Position numbers and translations under genes: made by a program. Shown piece by piece: positions 34,420 through 46,129 of a stretch of DNA of 64,000 nucleotides. The notes under the pieces were generated by a model. It was given only the letters and a program-made list of their open reading frames with translations, was not told the DNA's origin and did not search any database. Source of the stretch: Pleurotus djamor (taxonomy: Eukaryota > Basidiomycota > Agaricomycetes > Agaricales > Pleurotaceae); contig JAPEVF010000174.1 in assembly GCA_029747585.1 (NCBI GenBank), positions 1-64,000 of the forward strand. The letters run 5' to 3'. Position 1 is the stretch's first letter. Each line of letters begins with the position of its first letter.

Positions 34420-35124
34420 CTATTGAATCTTCCTGGCCATTGCAGCCAAGTGGACCGTTCCTTGCCACCACACAACCATCAAAAGGCCAACAACACCGTG
34501 AAGAGTCCCCCAAACGATCTCAGGAGTGACCTTGTATCTTCAGAAGGAGATTGGGTGAGCGCAACCTGTAAGGGTCAAGAATATGATACGCACTGCTCGA
34601 ATAAGTCGCCGAAGGAGTGGGGGATGAACCGAGGGCTTTGATAGAGGATTGTGGAGCAGATACTGTGATACACGCATAACGAAATCGCAAGAGCACGTTT
34701 TCCCGGCAAAAACTCTATCGCAACGTGTCAGATACGCCCTTTTGTCCGAACCTTCCTCCAATGAAAGTCAAACATACCAGGTAAGGAAAAGCACAGAAAC
34801 GCGGCGATACATGTGCCCAGAGAAAGCGCAGCGTAAAGCTAATATGTTAAACCGAGAAAAAGTTAGTGAGCAACACGTCATCTTTTCCTTCTTTCAGGAA
34901 AACCTCAAGATGATGACGTACCTTCAAAAAGACTAAAGTCGTATTGTTAAGTTGGAGGAAAGGAAGAGACTCCGGCGAGTATACGCCTTGGATAGCAATG
35001 GGAATTTCCAGAGCAATGTGGAGGAGGAATACGGCTGAACTGAAGGGTGTTAGTTCCCCTCGCCGACGTCGTCACGAACGATGACGAGAGCTACTCACAG
35101 CGGGCTACGGACGGCAATGGACAT
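34420..35124 (-). CDS. Small four-helix membrane protein, uncharacterised
   Basis: Five exons on the minus strand (35124-35099, 35039-34922, 34838-34778, 34714-34594, 34537-34420) give 147 residues with every phase matching, including a donor GTGCGT after GAGCA. The start MSIAVRSP is followed by four hydrophobic segments: SAVFLLHIALEIPIAI (about 9-25), LKLYAALSLGTCIAAFLCF (about 48-66), RALAISLCVYHSICSTI (about 75-92) and TLHGVVGLLMVVWWQGTV (about 118-136). The C-terminus is basic and short. It resembles small four-helix membrane proteins widespread in fungi without a known role. No exon exceeds 41 codons, so simple frame scanning does not reveal it. Topology and function are inferences. Confidence 0.75.
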
Positions 35125-35586
35125 GGCGGTGATGGTGGTGGTTGAGGTTCAAGAGAGGTCTGAGTGGAAATGTGGGTCAGGCGAAGTCGTCTTCCCAACA
35201 CGACAGCGAGCTTATCAACGCCCGAGGAACCTTCACGCGCTTGTGTGCCGTATGTCAAGGCACCATCCCCATCAACGCGCGTTCCCACCTCCACCTGCGA
35301 CCACAACGTACACGAATACATATGTGACTACTGCACATGCAATACTAAACATCTACTCTACAGAAACTCGACTACCCGATGGACCGAATTATTTTTATAA
35401 TGTGCCTACGAACTACAAACTACATGGATGAATGTCGAAAAAGAGGTATATAATTTATCAGGAAACAATATGATAAATCTACTTGCACATGCCTCCAGCA
35501 TGATTGCGAGCCAAGGGGGTGAATAACTTTCACCGTATAAACAACCGAACAGTGTCCAGGATGGCAGGAAATCATAACCAGAAATC
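35125..35586. other. Intergenic
   Basis: It holds the promoter of the membrane-protein gene and, on the other side, the 3' flank of the bHLH gene. Only short frames. Confidence 0.3.
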
Positions 35587-36912
35587 CTACACTTCGTCGC
35601 CCATGTCCTCGTCACCATCCATCTCCCCNATCAACGGAGAGAGTTTTGCTTTTCATCGTCGCTTCCACCGCATCCAAATCCCTCTCCAAGTCCAGCTCGT
35701 CCTCATCCCCACCATCGCCATCAGCCTCCGGAATCCCCTTATCCACCATATGCAACCTCAGCCGTTTCACCTCCTTCCTTAGCTTCTCAATTTCATCATC
35801 ACGTCGTTCCACGCGTCCTTTAAGTCGCCGTATATAATCGTTGCCGCAGATGAGCAGCTGAAGCTTGCTGACACCTTTATTAGGGCCGTCGTTCCCAGCT
35901 TTGGGAGGCCCGCGAGGAGGAAGAGCCCCGGGTAGCAAGGGTTCTTCGGGAAACTTCTCGTCATTTGGGAGAGGAATGGGGGGTAAAAGCCCACGAAGGT
36001 CGTCAAAGGTCGTTTTGAGTGAGTCTCGACGTTTTTGTTCCGCAGCCTTATGCGATGTTTTGCGGACTTGCATAGTGGGCTGGGGCTGGGTACTTGAAGT
36101 CGTGGCTGAAGGCGTTGAGCCAGCTAGGAAGGGCGAATCAAGGCATTGAATAAGCAGGTATCTAATGGGTGGGTGCTTGGGAACGTACCAGGCAAAATCG
36201 CTTTCAATCCTGGACTAGCGTGTATTCCAGTAGAAGACTTCTTTTGGATCCTACTCGCTGATGGTCCTTGAGGGAACGACTTGGGCGTCAAGCTGCTATC
36301 AACCCCCAGTCGACCTAACTTCATTATACTGGCAGGCGTCACTGGCGTTAGCTGAGCCGAAAGCCCCGGTGACGGGGGAATGTTATTCGTAGTTCCATTT
36401 GAATGAGAAGTCGAAGCAGGTGGTGGCATAGATAACGACAAATCGACAGGCGATGGTGTATCCCCAACCAGGTCACCAGCAACGCTTCCTTTTCTGGATC
36501 GAGTAGAACGTAACAGGGGGGTCGAATTCACAGATTTCGAGCCTCCTCGAGACGTGTTATTGCTTTTCTTGGTAGATGGGTTGGTTGGCCTGATAGCAGG
36601 AGACTGCTTCTTACGAGCCATCTGTTCGGCCGACGAAGGTGAGGCCGTGCGTTTTTGACTGGGAACGGAAACAGCTGAAGAAGTTGATGCATGAGGGGGG
36701 TATGACTGCATGTGAGAAGCCTGAGGTTGAAGCCAAGGGCTCGCGAGGGGGGAGATGGNCATCGAATTCGAGTTCTGCGGGNAGATGGCAAGGCCTGAAA
36801 TTCTGGACTTGAACGAAAAGCGACGTGGGCTGGGGCGGACGCTGAGCCGCGAGGGGAGTAGCGGGGATGTGATCGAGAGGTGTCGATCGTGTCGGCTGGA
36901 GNGCGTCNTCAT
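35587..36912 (-). CDS. bHLH transcription factor (5' end uncertain)
   Basis: Exon 2 (36123-35587) encodes a basic helix-loop-helix domain: RKTSHKAAEQKRRDSLK is the basic region and helix 1, an expanded Pro-rich loop of about 45 residues follows, then KLQLLICGNDYIRRLKGRV as helix 2 running into a coiled coil (RRDDEIEKLRKEVKRLRLHM). Exon 1 (to 36189) is Ser/Pro-rich, typical of an activation region. The frame runs to 36912, but four Ns (36759, 36782, 36902, 36908) make the true start unsure. The N at 35629 looks like an inserted base: dropping it gives an acidic tail and stop at 35587, whereas keeping it stops at 35612. The acidic C-terminus and long loop resemble fungal SREBP- or Ino4-type factors, but the subgroup is not assigned. 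Confidence 0.8.
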
Positions 36913-36928
36913 TGGTTACTCAATACAG

Positions 36929-37520
36929 CCTCAGGCTCGCCTGGTACTATCCCTGATGAAGATCCTGCTGTTGATGGACTGGAAAGGCTCGGGTTCATTC
37001 AGCGGCTAATATGGGCTGTAAACGCTGGTTGGACGGATCGTCGCCTTGTGGATTACCGCAACAACTTCTGGATAAACCCTGCCCATGTGAACATTGACGA
37101 TGGAAACAATCCTCCCAAACTATTCGCTTGGCAATTGGCTGTCATTTCCCTCGGGTTATATCCAGCCCTTCGCTGGCTCGACGCCCTCACCAGTTCGTCA
37201 ATCCATGGTAAGCTGATATCATAATCTGGCATAATTCCCTGTTTTAAATATCATCCCATCTAGCTCCCGATGCCAAATTTTCCCTCTTGTTCGGGGCATG
37301 GGTACTGCATTACTTCATGTTCCAGTTTTCGAACTGCAAAAGCTCAGGCTACCCCCTATTCCCTGCGTTGTACATCTCGATTCTCCTCCTGGCTGTCGTC
37401 GTCGATCACGCTTCGTGTCGAATGAACTCTCGCATCAAGGCCCAAAGTATATTCATTGCTGGCTTGATGATTCTAGGGAATTTTACAGGCGCTATGGCCG
37501 CTCAGCTGGGATATATCTGA
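36929..37520 (+). pseudogene. Polytopic membrane protein C-terminal part, possibly protein O-mannosyltransferase-like
   Basis: Two exons (36929-37207 and 37264-37520) in one frame give about 177 residues with four hydrophobic segments: PKLFAWQLAVISLGLYPAL, SLLFGAWVLHYFMFQF, YPLFPALYISILLLAVVVDH and FIAGLMILGNFTGAMAAQL. The order W…NNFWINP, then a helix, G-W-x-LHY-x-x-F, then LFPALYxSILL resembles the four-helix C-terminal domain of fungal PMT proteins (GW-LHY-PF and HYLPALYF), but the usual HHY signature is replaced. No start or N-terminal part is found. The exon begins at an AG acceptor 20 bases after two Ns, so the gene is either truncated or cut by an assembly join. Confidence 0.4.
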
Positions 37521-37972
37521 GCACGGACCTCTACCTCCTATCAGCTCCTATTGATCTTGAGACTTCACTCGATTTCGGCATCCCTCTTTTGTTGGGCCAT
37601 CTCTATCTCCCTTTCAACTACCCTTTGTATATATACCGGGGAATCAACTAAAATAAACGAACTGATAATGGATTGGTGATCGTGACCCACATCCCACCTC
37701 CACTTCTCTTCATCAGCCCTATGAGCGTTGAACAACGGAATCACAAGCGGGCTCCCGTGTAAATGAAGTCGCACATGTCCAGTTCCATAAAAGACGCGTC
37801 GTACTCCGGGATCCTTCCAGACGGTCCGGGGGGAGGACGTGAATTCACCCCGCAACTCCATAACGCACGTGATGATCGTGCCATCTCCGCCAATTCCCGC
37901 CCCCGACTTTAAAGAGTGACCGAAATCCGTTCTATCTTCATTTCCTCCTTCCTACCACCATCATCGATCGCA
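37521..37972. other. Promoter region of aldolase gene
   Basis: No gene. A TTTAAAG near 37908 and a pyrimidine-rich stretch just before the start codon fit a strongly expressed fungal promoter; this is inference. Confidence 0.3.
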
Positions 37973-39563
37973 ATGGGTGTCCTCGATATCGTTCCAGTTG
38001 CGTGGATTCATATCCATCTGCCTCATTGATAGATCCTGATGATCGCGTTTCAATAGGCTGGTGTCTTGACTGGCGACAATGTTCGCAAACTCTTTGATTA
38101 TGCCAAAGAGAACAAGGTTGGTATTATTCTCTACACTTTCGTTCTACGGATGGCTGATATCAAGCTATAGTTCGCTATCCCGGTTGGTGACATCGATATT
38201 CAGGGGTAAACATATCTGAGAACACTGAACTTCGTTCGTATCCGTGATAATTTACAGGCCATCGTAAGTTTCCAACTTGTAATCCCTGCGAATCGCTGCT
38301 TAGGACTTTGCAGAATGTCACTTCTTCATCGACCGCAAACGCCGTCCTTGAAGCCGCAAGGTAATGACTCGGTTCACAATATCTCCGCCAATGCGACATC
38401 TCAACTTCCTCCGTAGAGATATCAAATCGCCTATCATCCTCCAGTGTTCTCAGGGTGGCAGCGCGTACTTTGCCGGTAAAGGTTTGGCGAACGATCAGCA
38501 GCAAGCATCGATCACTGGCGCCATTGCTGCCGCTCACCACATTCGCACTGTCGCAAAAGCTTATGGCGTGTATGTCCATGATTTACTCTTATCATGCCAT
38601 TTATATTCAGTCCTATGTTCAGTCCTGTCGTCCTACACTCCGATCACTGCGCCAAGAAGCTCCTTCCATGGTTTGATGGCATGCTTGCGGCCGATGAGGC
38701 TTACTTCAAAGAACACGGAGAGCCACTTTTCTCTTCACACATGTTGGATCTTTCGGAAGAGCCAAAGGAAGAGAACATCGAAGTTTGCGTGAAATACTTC
38801 AAGCGCATGGCTCCGATCGGTCTCTGGTTGGAGATGGAAATCGGTATTACTGGTGGAGAGGAGGACGGCGTCGATAACACCGGGGTTGACAACGCTGCGT
38901 TGTACACTCAACCTGAGGATATCTACGATGTCTACAGCGCCCTCAGCCAGATTGGCCCTAACTTTTCCATCGCTGCTGCCTTCGGTAACGTACACGGAGT
39001 TTACAAGCCCGGAAATGTCAAGCTTCAGCCCGAATTGCTCGGAAAGCATCAAGCCTTCACGAGCGCGAAGGTTGGCACACCCAAGCCTTTGTGAGCGCTG
39101 TGTTTCGACAATCTCAGGGCGTATCCCTCTAACTCTGTTTAGGTACCTCGTATTCCACGGTGGATCAGGCTCAACGAAGGAAGAAATCTCCACGGCCGTC
39201 AGCCACGGTGTCGTCAAAATGAACGTTGACACTGATACTCAATTCGCTTACTTGGCTGGCATCCGCGTATGTTAATGCCGAAATCGTGTCTTGGTTTGGA
39301 TTCTTACTGTGTTTTCCCAAAGGATTTCGTCTTCAAGAAGAAGGATTACTTGTTGACTCAAGTCGGAAACCCTGAGGGTGCCGACAAGCCCAACAAGAAA
39401 TTCTACGACCCCCGTGTCTGGGTACGTGAGGGTGAAAAGACCCTCACGGCCCGTGTCAAGGAGGCTTGCGCCGACTTGGGTAACGTTGGTGAGTTGACGT
39501 TCACGATTTGCGGCGCAAATTATCTGATTTGGAACTGTCCTCCGTTCTCCAGACCGCCTGTAA
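37973..39563 (+). CDS. FBA1: Fructose-bisphosphate aldolase, class II
   Basis: Ten exons (37973-37996, 38057-38116, 38171-38182, 38258-38263, 38314-38360, 38417-38569, 38623-39090, 39143-39266, 39323-39488, 39553-39563) give 356 residues, the usual fungal length. The enzyme splits fructose-1,6-bisphosphate into dihydroxyacetone phosphate and glyceraldehyde-3-phosphate in cytosolic glycolysis. Class II marks are present: VVLHSDHCAKKLLPWFDG with zinc ligand His, the ExGxxGGEEDGV loop, FGNVHGVYKPGNV, and FHGGSGS with KMNVDTDTQ for substrate phosphate binding. The 5' part is cut by five introns, leaving exons of 12 and 6 bases. The second and third introns start GTTGGT. No break is seen, so it should be functional. 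Confidence 0.95.
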
Positions 39564-39994
39564 GATATCCAGTCCCCCAGGAACGATTGTAGATTAATGT
39601 CACTCAAATGTAAATATGTATCTTGTGACCAAGTCCAACGTACACGATGAACCTTATAGATGCGTAGAGTAGTCCTCGTCAGAAAACATAAAACCCCTAG
39701 ATACTGCGTTTGCAAATAAAATTTTTCTGGACGGAGGATAAACATAGCCAAGTCGATGCCTTGCCCAACTCATGCGCCATGGTACTACTAGTAGGACCCC
39801 TTAACTACCCCTGGTCATATTCCCACGCACTGAGGCCCAGATTTTCATGAAATCGCGTCGAGCACGTCGCGATCATCGTCCTCCTCAGCATCAACATCAT
39901 CGTTGATACATCATTATTGTACCTCCCCCCGAAATACTGGCGTCGCGTAGAATTTCTTCCTTTGCGCATCTGGCGACAGTTCTAAGTACCGACC
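39564..39994. other. Intergenic
   Basis: Aldolase 3' flank and presumed CCT2 promoter. Only short frames. Confidence 0.3.
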
Positions 39995-40402
39995 ATGTCG
40001 ATGCAAATATTGGGCGAACAGGTGCGTCTTGCACATTATCTAGCTCACGATCCATTTCCTGAAGTCATTCAACTAGGCTACTGAGGAGAAAGCCGAGAAT
40101 GCTCGTCTCTCATCCTTCGTTGGGGCCTTAGCTCTCGGCGATCTCGTCAAATCTACTCTCGGGCCAAAAGGCATGAACAAAATCCTTCAATCCGCCTCAA
40201 CAGGCGAGATTAACGTTACAAACGACGGTGCTACGATCTTGAAGTCGATCCAGCTCGACAANTGCAGCTGCCNAAAAATCCTTGTCAACATCTCAAAAAG
40301 TGCAGGACGATGAAGGTTGGAGATGGGACAACATCGGTCACGGTGCTTGCTGCCGAGTTGTTGAGGGAGGCGGAGAAGTTGATCTCTCAGAGGATTCATT
40401 GA
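39995..40402 (+). pseudogene. CCT2: T-complex chaperonin subunit beta, 5' fragment
   Basis: Exon 1 (39995-40021) encodes MSMQILGEQ. Exon 2 from 40077 continues with the group II chaperonin start: [30 protein letters not shown], and the nucleotide-binding [10 protein letters not shown] and [21 protein letters not shown]. The normal protein is about 530 residues; here it ends after about 115 codons (ISQRIH then TGA) exactly where the 414-base arm begins. Four one-base insertions sit in a 60-base stretch: N at 40262 and 40273, an extra A near 40298 and an extra G near 40315. These look like read errors, but the loss of the rest is real in this assembly. CCT2 is essential in yeast, so an intact copy should exist elsewhere or this is a misjoin. 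Confidence 0.85.
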
Positions 40403-40802
40403 CTACCCATATATATATGCATACATAGACTAATTGATAACTGCGGCCAACCCCTTCTGTTTTTGACCGAGAAATTAATGGATTCAGCAGCAACAGTTGC
40501 AACAGTCCTACTCAACTTGACTAAAAGTAAGTAGCTTCTGAACTTGCACAACCATTGACATACTCTCTCTGTGAGCTGTATGTAACAGAATTTTTGTCTT
40601 CGCCTGGCTCTCTTCTCTGGTAAAGATAGTCCAAGCTATGCTTGGGACTTATTTGGGTGAATACCTGCTGGCCACGGTATTCGAAGAATCTTGTCAATGA
40701 GCTCATCCCATTGCACTCCCACTGTACCTTTTGGCTTTGTCATACACCAGGAGCATATTGCTAGCACATGGTGATAATGATGTAAGAGGTACAATGATAG
40801 AT
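40389..40802 (+). repeat. Left arm of 414-base inverted repeat
   Basis: This segment is repeated in reverse complement at 48496-48909. Apart from one mismatch (ATGG/ATGT at about 40769) and one N in the right arm, the two look identical. The outer end reads AGAGGATTCATTGACTACCC; its first 11 bases are also the last codons of the CCT2 fragment. The arm contains no coding frame of note. Long near-identical arms are known from Mutator-like elements, but no target-site duplication or transposase was seen. Confidence 0.9.
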
Positions 40803-41401
40803 TTGGCATTGGCTTTATCGCTGTATGTGCTTGTTCATTATTGTAGACATGTCTAAGACATAAAAGAATGGTACAACAGCTGGTTGTGAAGTTGTGATCT
40901 TTTGGAGGCCTCCAACTCAGCTTCCTTGGAGATGTACATTTGAGCGGAACTTTAGGGTAGAGAAATAAATAATCAAGGTAATTTCTATCCACGCTTTTAA
41001 TGGGGAATGATGGTGAGTTACCCTTGCTTGATTGGCAAAGTCACTGGTCCCCAGTCAGTCAGTATCCATCGCTCGTCAAAAGTACTGATATGCCGCTGGT
41101 ATGCTGCAGATTGAGCACCTATCCGTTGGAAATAATGGGAGGGAATTAGATTGTACAAGATCTTAGTAGTCTGTCTGTCTTCATCCACACTTGACATTCA
41201 TATCTCTGCATTCATTCCGGTGAGTGATGTATTATCTAATCCTTAAATTTCTGGATATGTATGTAGTCATTGGTTAGATTATCATGTGGCCATGGCTGAA
41301 TTTGAATTTGTCAGTCACTACATCTGCTTAAGATAGAGTAGCCATACCAAGGTAATGAGTGGTGCTGTATTGAATCAATTGCGCCCTTGAGGACAGTTAT
41401 T
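40803..41401. other. AT-rich spacer
   Basis: Between the left arm and the copia coding remnant. No gene signal. Confidence 0.3.
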
Positions 41402-43835
41402 GTTAAAAGTAGAGATGTAGAGATTACTAGAGTACTACATGTCCCAGATCTGCAAAACAATCAATCTCCTCTCAGTTCTGTATTTGACAAAGCATAAGGG
41501 TTTCAATGTTGACATAGATAAAGATTGCATGCATTTTAAACGGAATAATCAGCTTTACTTTACAGTTACAGTTAATAATTCCAGTAGTACTTACTTGGAT
41601 GGTCACACTGTAGTCAATAATAGTAGAGAAATGGTTAATGCTGCTTCTACTCTGCCTATGAACATTGAACTTTGGCATAGACGTTTTGGCCATCAGAACC
41701 ATGAAGGTATTAAGCAGATGCTTAGAAAAGAAATGGTTACTGGTATGACTCTGGATTCATCAGCAAAACCAGATCCTGTTTGTGAGCCTTGCATTGTTGG
41801 GAAACAATCTGCAAATCCATTTCCTATCTCCAAAACTCATACCACAGAGTTGCTGGAGATTGTACACTCTGATGTCCACTATGTGAAATCAGTCTCTCAC
41901 ACTGGGTTCAAGTACTGGGTCATGTTCATAGATGACTGGTCTCGGTTCAGAGTTGTAATGCCAATGAAGCAGAAGAGTGAAGCTCTATCGTGTTTTAGAC
42001 ACTATAAAACATGGGCTGAGACCCAGACTGGCAAAAGAATCAAGACCTTCAGGAGTGACCAGGGTGGAGAGTATCTGACAAAGGAGTTTGACAAATACCT
42101 TGAGGATAATGGGATTAATAGGCAGTATTCAAATAGAAACAGGCCACAGCAGAATGGAGTGGCAGAAAGAACAAACAGGACTCTGGATGAGCATTTACAT
42201 GCTATGTTGAATGAAGCTGGATTGTCTATGGCCTTCTGGATCGAGTGTTTGTCTGCACTTGTACACACTTTGAACCGATGTATGACTTCAGCTGTGAAGG
42301 ATGCAACTCCATATGAGGTATGGCACAGGAAGAAACCAGATGTGGGTCATCTGCGGGTGTGGGGATGTGTTGCTTATGTGCACATTCAAAAGGATAAAAG
42401 GAATCAGCAGGGTGCTCATGCACAAAAGTGTATCTTTATTGGATATCCTAGTGAAACCAAGGGATGGAAGTTTTGGGATCCCATTACAAAGAAAGCAATA
42501 CTTTGTGAGAGGGCTGACTTTGATGAACGCTACAATTATTGGGGAAAGCTGCTACGAGGCCAACCTCCATCAGTCATTACCCCCAATTCTGAACCTCCCA
42601 AGGTAACCCCAGCCCCAGTTGTGCCTAAGGAGGACACTCAGGTTCTTTTTGAGCCAGGTGATAACAACTCTAATGATAGTGATAGTGATGATGACAGTGA
42701 CAGTGATGGGAATGCTGCTGATCAGATCCAACCAGCTGAGGAAGCGCACAGGGACTCACCATCACCTCCACCTCCCATTCAGAGACGAAGGGGAGTCCAT
42801 CACAGAGTTGAAACACCACCTGTGGAGAACAATGATGCCAATGACCTTGATCAGCCACTTGCTACTAGACGCCATAGAAGGGAACACAAACCACCTGGAG
42901 AATGGTGGAAGTTGCCCAAGAAACCTGAGGTAGAATCATCCAGTCCTGAACCCAGCAGGGAGTCTACACCTGCTTGGGAAATGAGAGAGCCTGAGCCTAT
43001 GATCAAAGAGGAGACAGATGAAGAATATGATGATGAAGACTCAGTGCAAGAAGATGCTTTGGAAGTCTCAGAGATCACACTGCAGCCTGGAGAACGAATT
43101 CTAGAACCCCAGACTTTTGCTGAAGCCATGAGATCAAAGTACAAGGATCGCTGGCATGAGGCTGCAGTGGAGGAAATAACAGCTCATCTCAGTAATGGGA
43201 CTTGGAGATTGGTACCCCTACCAGATGGAAAACAGGCTATTGGATGCAGATGGGTCTTTGTAGTCAAGTATAAGGCTGATGGCAGCATTGAACGGTTCAA
43301 AGGGAGGGTGGTGGCTAAGGGTTACAGCCAACGCCCTGGGTATGACTATTTTGACACATGGGCCTCCCCTTCTCACATTAGCACAATTAAAGTTGTAATG
43401 GCTTTGGCTGCCATTGATGGAATGCATCTACGCTCTGCAGATATCTCTCATGCTTTCATCAACAGTCCAATTGACTGTGAGATTTATATGGAGCAGCCAC
43501 CTGGTTTTGTGGAGAAGGGACCCAATGGGGAGAAATTGGTCTGTGCTCTGGACAAGTCAATCTACGGATTGAAGCAGTCACCTCGATTGTGGGGGGTGGT
43601 ACTTAGAAAGGTTCTTGAAAGTATGGGCTTTAAGAAAATCTACTCTGATCCATCCCTTGCAATCTATGACAAAGAAGGTATCTGAGTCATAGTTCCAGTA
43701 TGGTGGATGACCTGACTGCTGCTTCAAAGTCTAGGGACATGTTGGACAAGTTTGTTGAGGATCTGTCCAAGCATTTCAAGCTGAGGGACCTGGGAGAGAC
43801 GCTCAACAGTTATTGCATGGAAAAGTTTGTCAAAT
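41402..43835 (+). mobile_element. Ty1/copia retrotransposon fragment (integrase and partial RT)
   Basis: The 748-residue open frame at 41439-43685 holds, in order, a GAG-pre-integrase motif (ELWHRRFGHQNHEGIKQM), an integrase core with acidic residues in VHSDVHY, FRSDQGGEY and NGVAERTNRT, a long acidic/Pro-rich linker, and the start of reverse transcriptase (NGTWRLVPLPDGKQ, GCRWVFVVKYKADGSIERFK, IYGLKQSPRLW). A few codons upstream (VEITRVLHVPDLQ) lie in another frame, so there is a frameshift near 41455. The RT frame stops at 43685; the MVDD active-site equivalent and about 40 more codons follow in a shifted frame and then homology ends. Gag, protease and RNase H are absent and no LTR pair was found. 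It is a dead fragment. Confidence 0.85.
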
Positions 43836-44848
43836 CGGAATCGGAATCAGAGAACCTTTGAGTGGGCTTGGGTATCGCAAAAGTGCTCAGCTCAGTTCCA
43901 ATTAAACAGATAAGATTCTTCAGGATCACCTAAGTGCAATCTAGTAACATTTATCGTTCATAAACATCTGAATGAATTCTCACATAGCAGGTACAATTTC
44001 TACCACCCCCAACATTTCAGCCGGAAGCCAGGTGGGCATGCCGGTTGGTAGTTGATAAAAACTATCAAACAATAACACCAACCAAGAGATGGACGTAACA
44101 CTTCATCTAAGGTTTCAGCTAAGTTCCAGCTCGCAAGTATTTAAACTGGAAGCGGCTTCCAGTCAGGTTAGTCCATCACAAATATGGGCGCAGACCAGCT
44201 GGACATCCATCCAGTGGACCTAAAGTCTCAAGCCTTGGCTCCTTTCCCCCACCTCAATCGGTGGAAGTGCCATTACTTATGCAAACTGCTGTAATTTGGC
44301 CGAGGGCTGATCAAAAACAAGTGGAGAAATTTACAATGAAGTTCATTCCCAAAGGATGGGGAGATTGAAGTTATTGTCAATGAGACTACAACATTCCACT
44401 GGAATTGGTGTGAGCGTAGAGAATGGGCAAAGTTAGTGCTACACATATGTCAGTCAACTCTGAACCATTGATTTTCTCTGCCAGACGCCTCAGGCGGCTC
44501 AACCCTGAATTGTGTGGGTTGTTCATCAAGACAAAATATCAATTCCTTCCAGCTGGACCCAGTGGATTTGACTAACTAGAATCCAGTCAGGTCCAATCCT
44601 TCATTCTGGCTAGGTTTTCCCGTGTCAGATCCAGCCATACTTGCAATAGACAAAGGAGATTGACCACATGACAGTCAATGTAAGCCATGAACATGAATGA
44701 TACCATCCCAGTCACAGAGCCAGGTGACATTTGAGTGACATGTATTTTATATTGAAGATCAAGAAGTCAGCAACATCTGGCTTAATCCGTTTCTTTCTGC
44801 CTCTCGTGAGATGAATGAAGAATTTATGTACAATGTAAATTACAAAAG
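43836..44848. other. AT-rich, non-coding
   Basis: About 1 kb without a convincing frame, between the copia fragment and the 3' end of TAD3. Confidence 0.4.
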
Positions 44849-46129
44849 TTATGCATCAAAACTGTCATCTATATGAAGAAGCCCCTGTGATTCTTTTGAT
44901 AGCAAGGTCCATCTCAATATTCCGAATCGGTGATTTACTGACTTCATGACTGGGAGGCATGTCACTCCACCACAGCCTCCTGTCCTGTCCATGGGATACA
45001 GATAGACTACTTCTTTAACCCGTGAGTGCAGCAAGGACATGCTGCACATGATACATGGTTCATGGGTAACAAAGAGTGTATGGGATGTGAGCAGATAGTG
45101 TGAGCCATTGTGTTGCTCTGATGTAGCAGTGTTGGCTGAGGTAGCCGTGACTTGGTCATCACTTTTCTCGTGGGAGGCGCGGTGATTAGCCACCTGGTGT
45201 ATCATATTGACCACTGCATGGTGAAGTGGATGGTTGGCAGAAGTTCGTGTATCCCAGGCAGTGAATGATTTTGATATGCCATCACTTGTTTCAAATGCCA
45301 TGGGTATGTGAGCAATGATGGGAATCTTTGGTAAACTGAGCATATTGAATGAGACAGACAATACAATTAAATTGCCTCACTTCTCCAGCTGCCCTAGCCT
45401 TGGCTGCCTCAGTCAGAAGGACTTGGATAGCATTCCAAGCCCATTTTGCCTTGCCATAGGTCCACTCTTTAATTGCATCTTTCCTTCTTGGGGCATATAC
45501 TGTTGGCCATAATTTGTTCTTGAGTTGGTGTGAAATGGGTGTAAGAGCAGCTGATGCAGGGACCTGGATTGTGTAAGGTGTTCCCAGTGAGAGACTTTTG
45601 GGAAGATCTTGAGCCAGTACAATGTCATTAAGAGCAGAATTTTCCATGAGCAGCATGGTCAAAGTTGTTGCATTGTTCTGTTTCTTGACTCGTTTTAGAT
45701 GGCCAAGCTTCTCATCTAGTTTGTGTTGTTTGAGCCACCTAGTGATGGTAAAAAAAAATCAGTAAAATCAAATCAAANGTCAGGTATGAATGCATGTACT
45801 TGAGCATGGCACTGGTGTCTCTGGGGTCTCCTACGTCAACCACCCAAGCTTGGACTGAAAGAGTGGGAATGAGAGAGAAGTCATCAGCTTTGTTTGCAAC
45901 TTACTTTTGTGTATGCTTTCGGGCGTTTCTTCCTCAGGAGGCAGCTTGAACCTCCAGAAAGGTAATTCATTGGCAGGAATTATTTCATTGCCATGTCTAC
46001 TTTTCAATGATAGATTATTTCGGTCTTTTTGTCTGAAGTGCTTTCCTCCTACCTCCCAGATTGAAAACTCCCATAAATGCCCTCATGGTCTCCACTTATA
46101 TCATCAGGTGCTTGAGCGCCATCATTCAT
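44849..46129 (-). CDS. TAD3: tRNA-specific adenosine-34 deaminase, non-catalytic subunit
   Basis: Five minus-strand exons (46129-46053, 45996-45905, 45854-45800, 45738-45381, 45325-44849) give 352 residues. The start MNDGAQAPDD is the first Met that joins in phase to the following exons. The protein pairs with Tad2 to turn A34 of tRNA anticodons into inosine. The deaminase domain is C-terminal: HHAVVN carries Val where an active enzyme has the catalytic Glu, the hallmark of Tad3, and HEPCIMCSMSLLHSRVKEV supplies the zinc cysteines, followed by GGCGG and NHRFGILRW. The N-terminal part (IIPANELPFWRFKLPP…IQAWVVDVGDPRDTS) fits fungal Tad3. One N (about 45779) lies in an intron. It is divergent from CAB2 with 290 bases between, and looks intact although it sits inside the inverted-repeat island. 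Confidence 0.9.
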
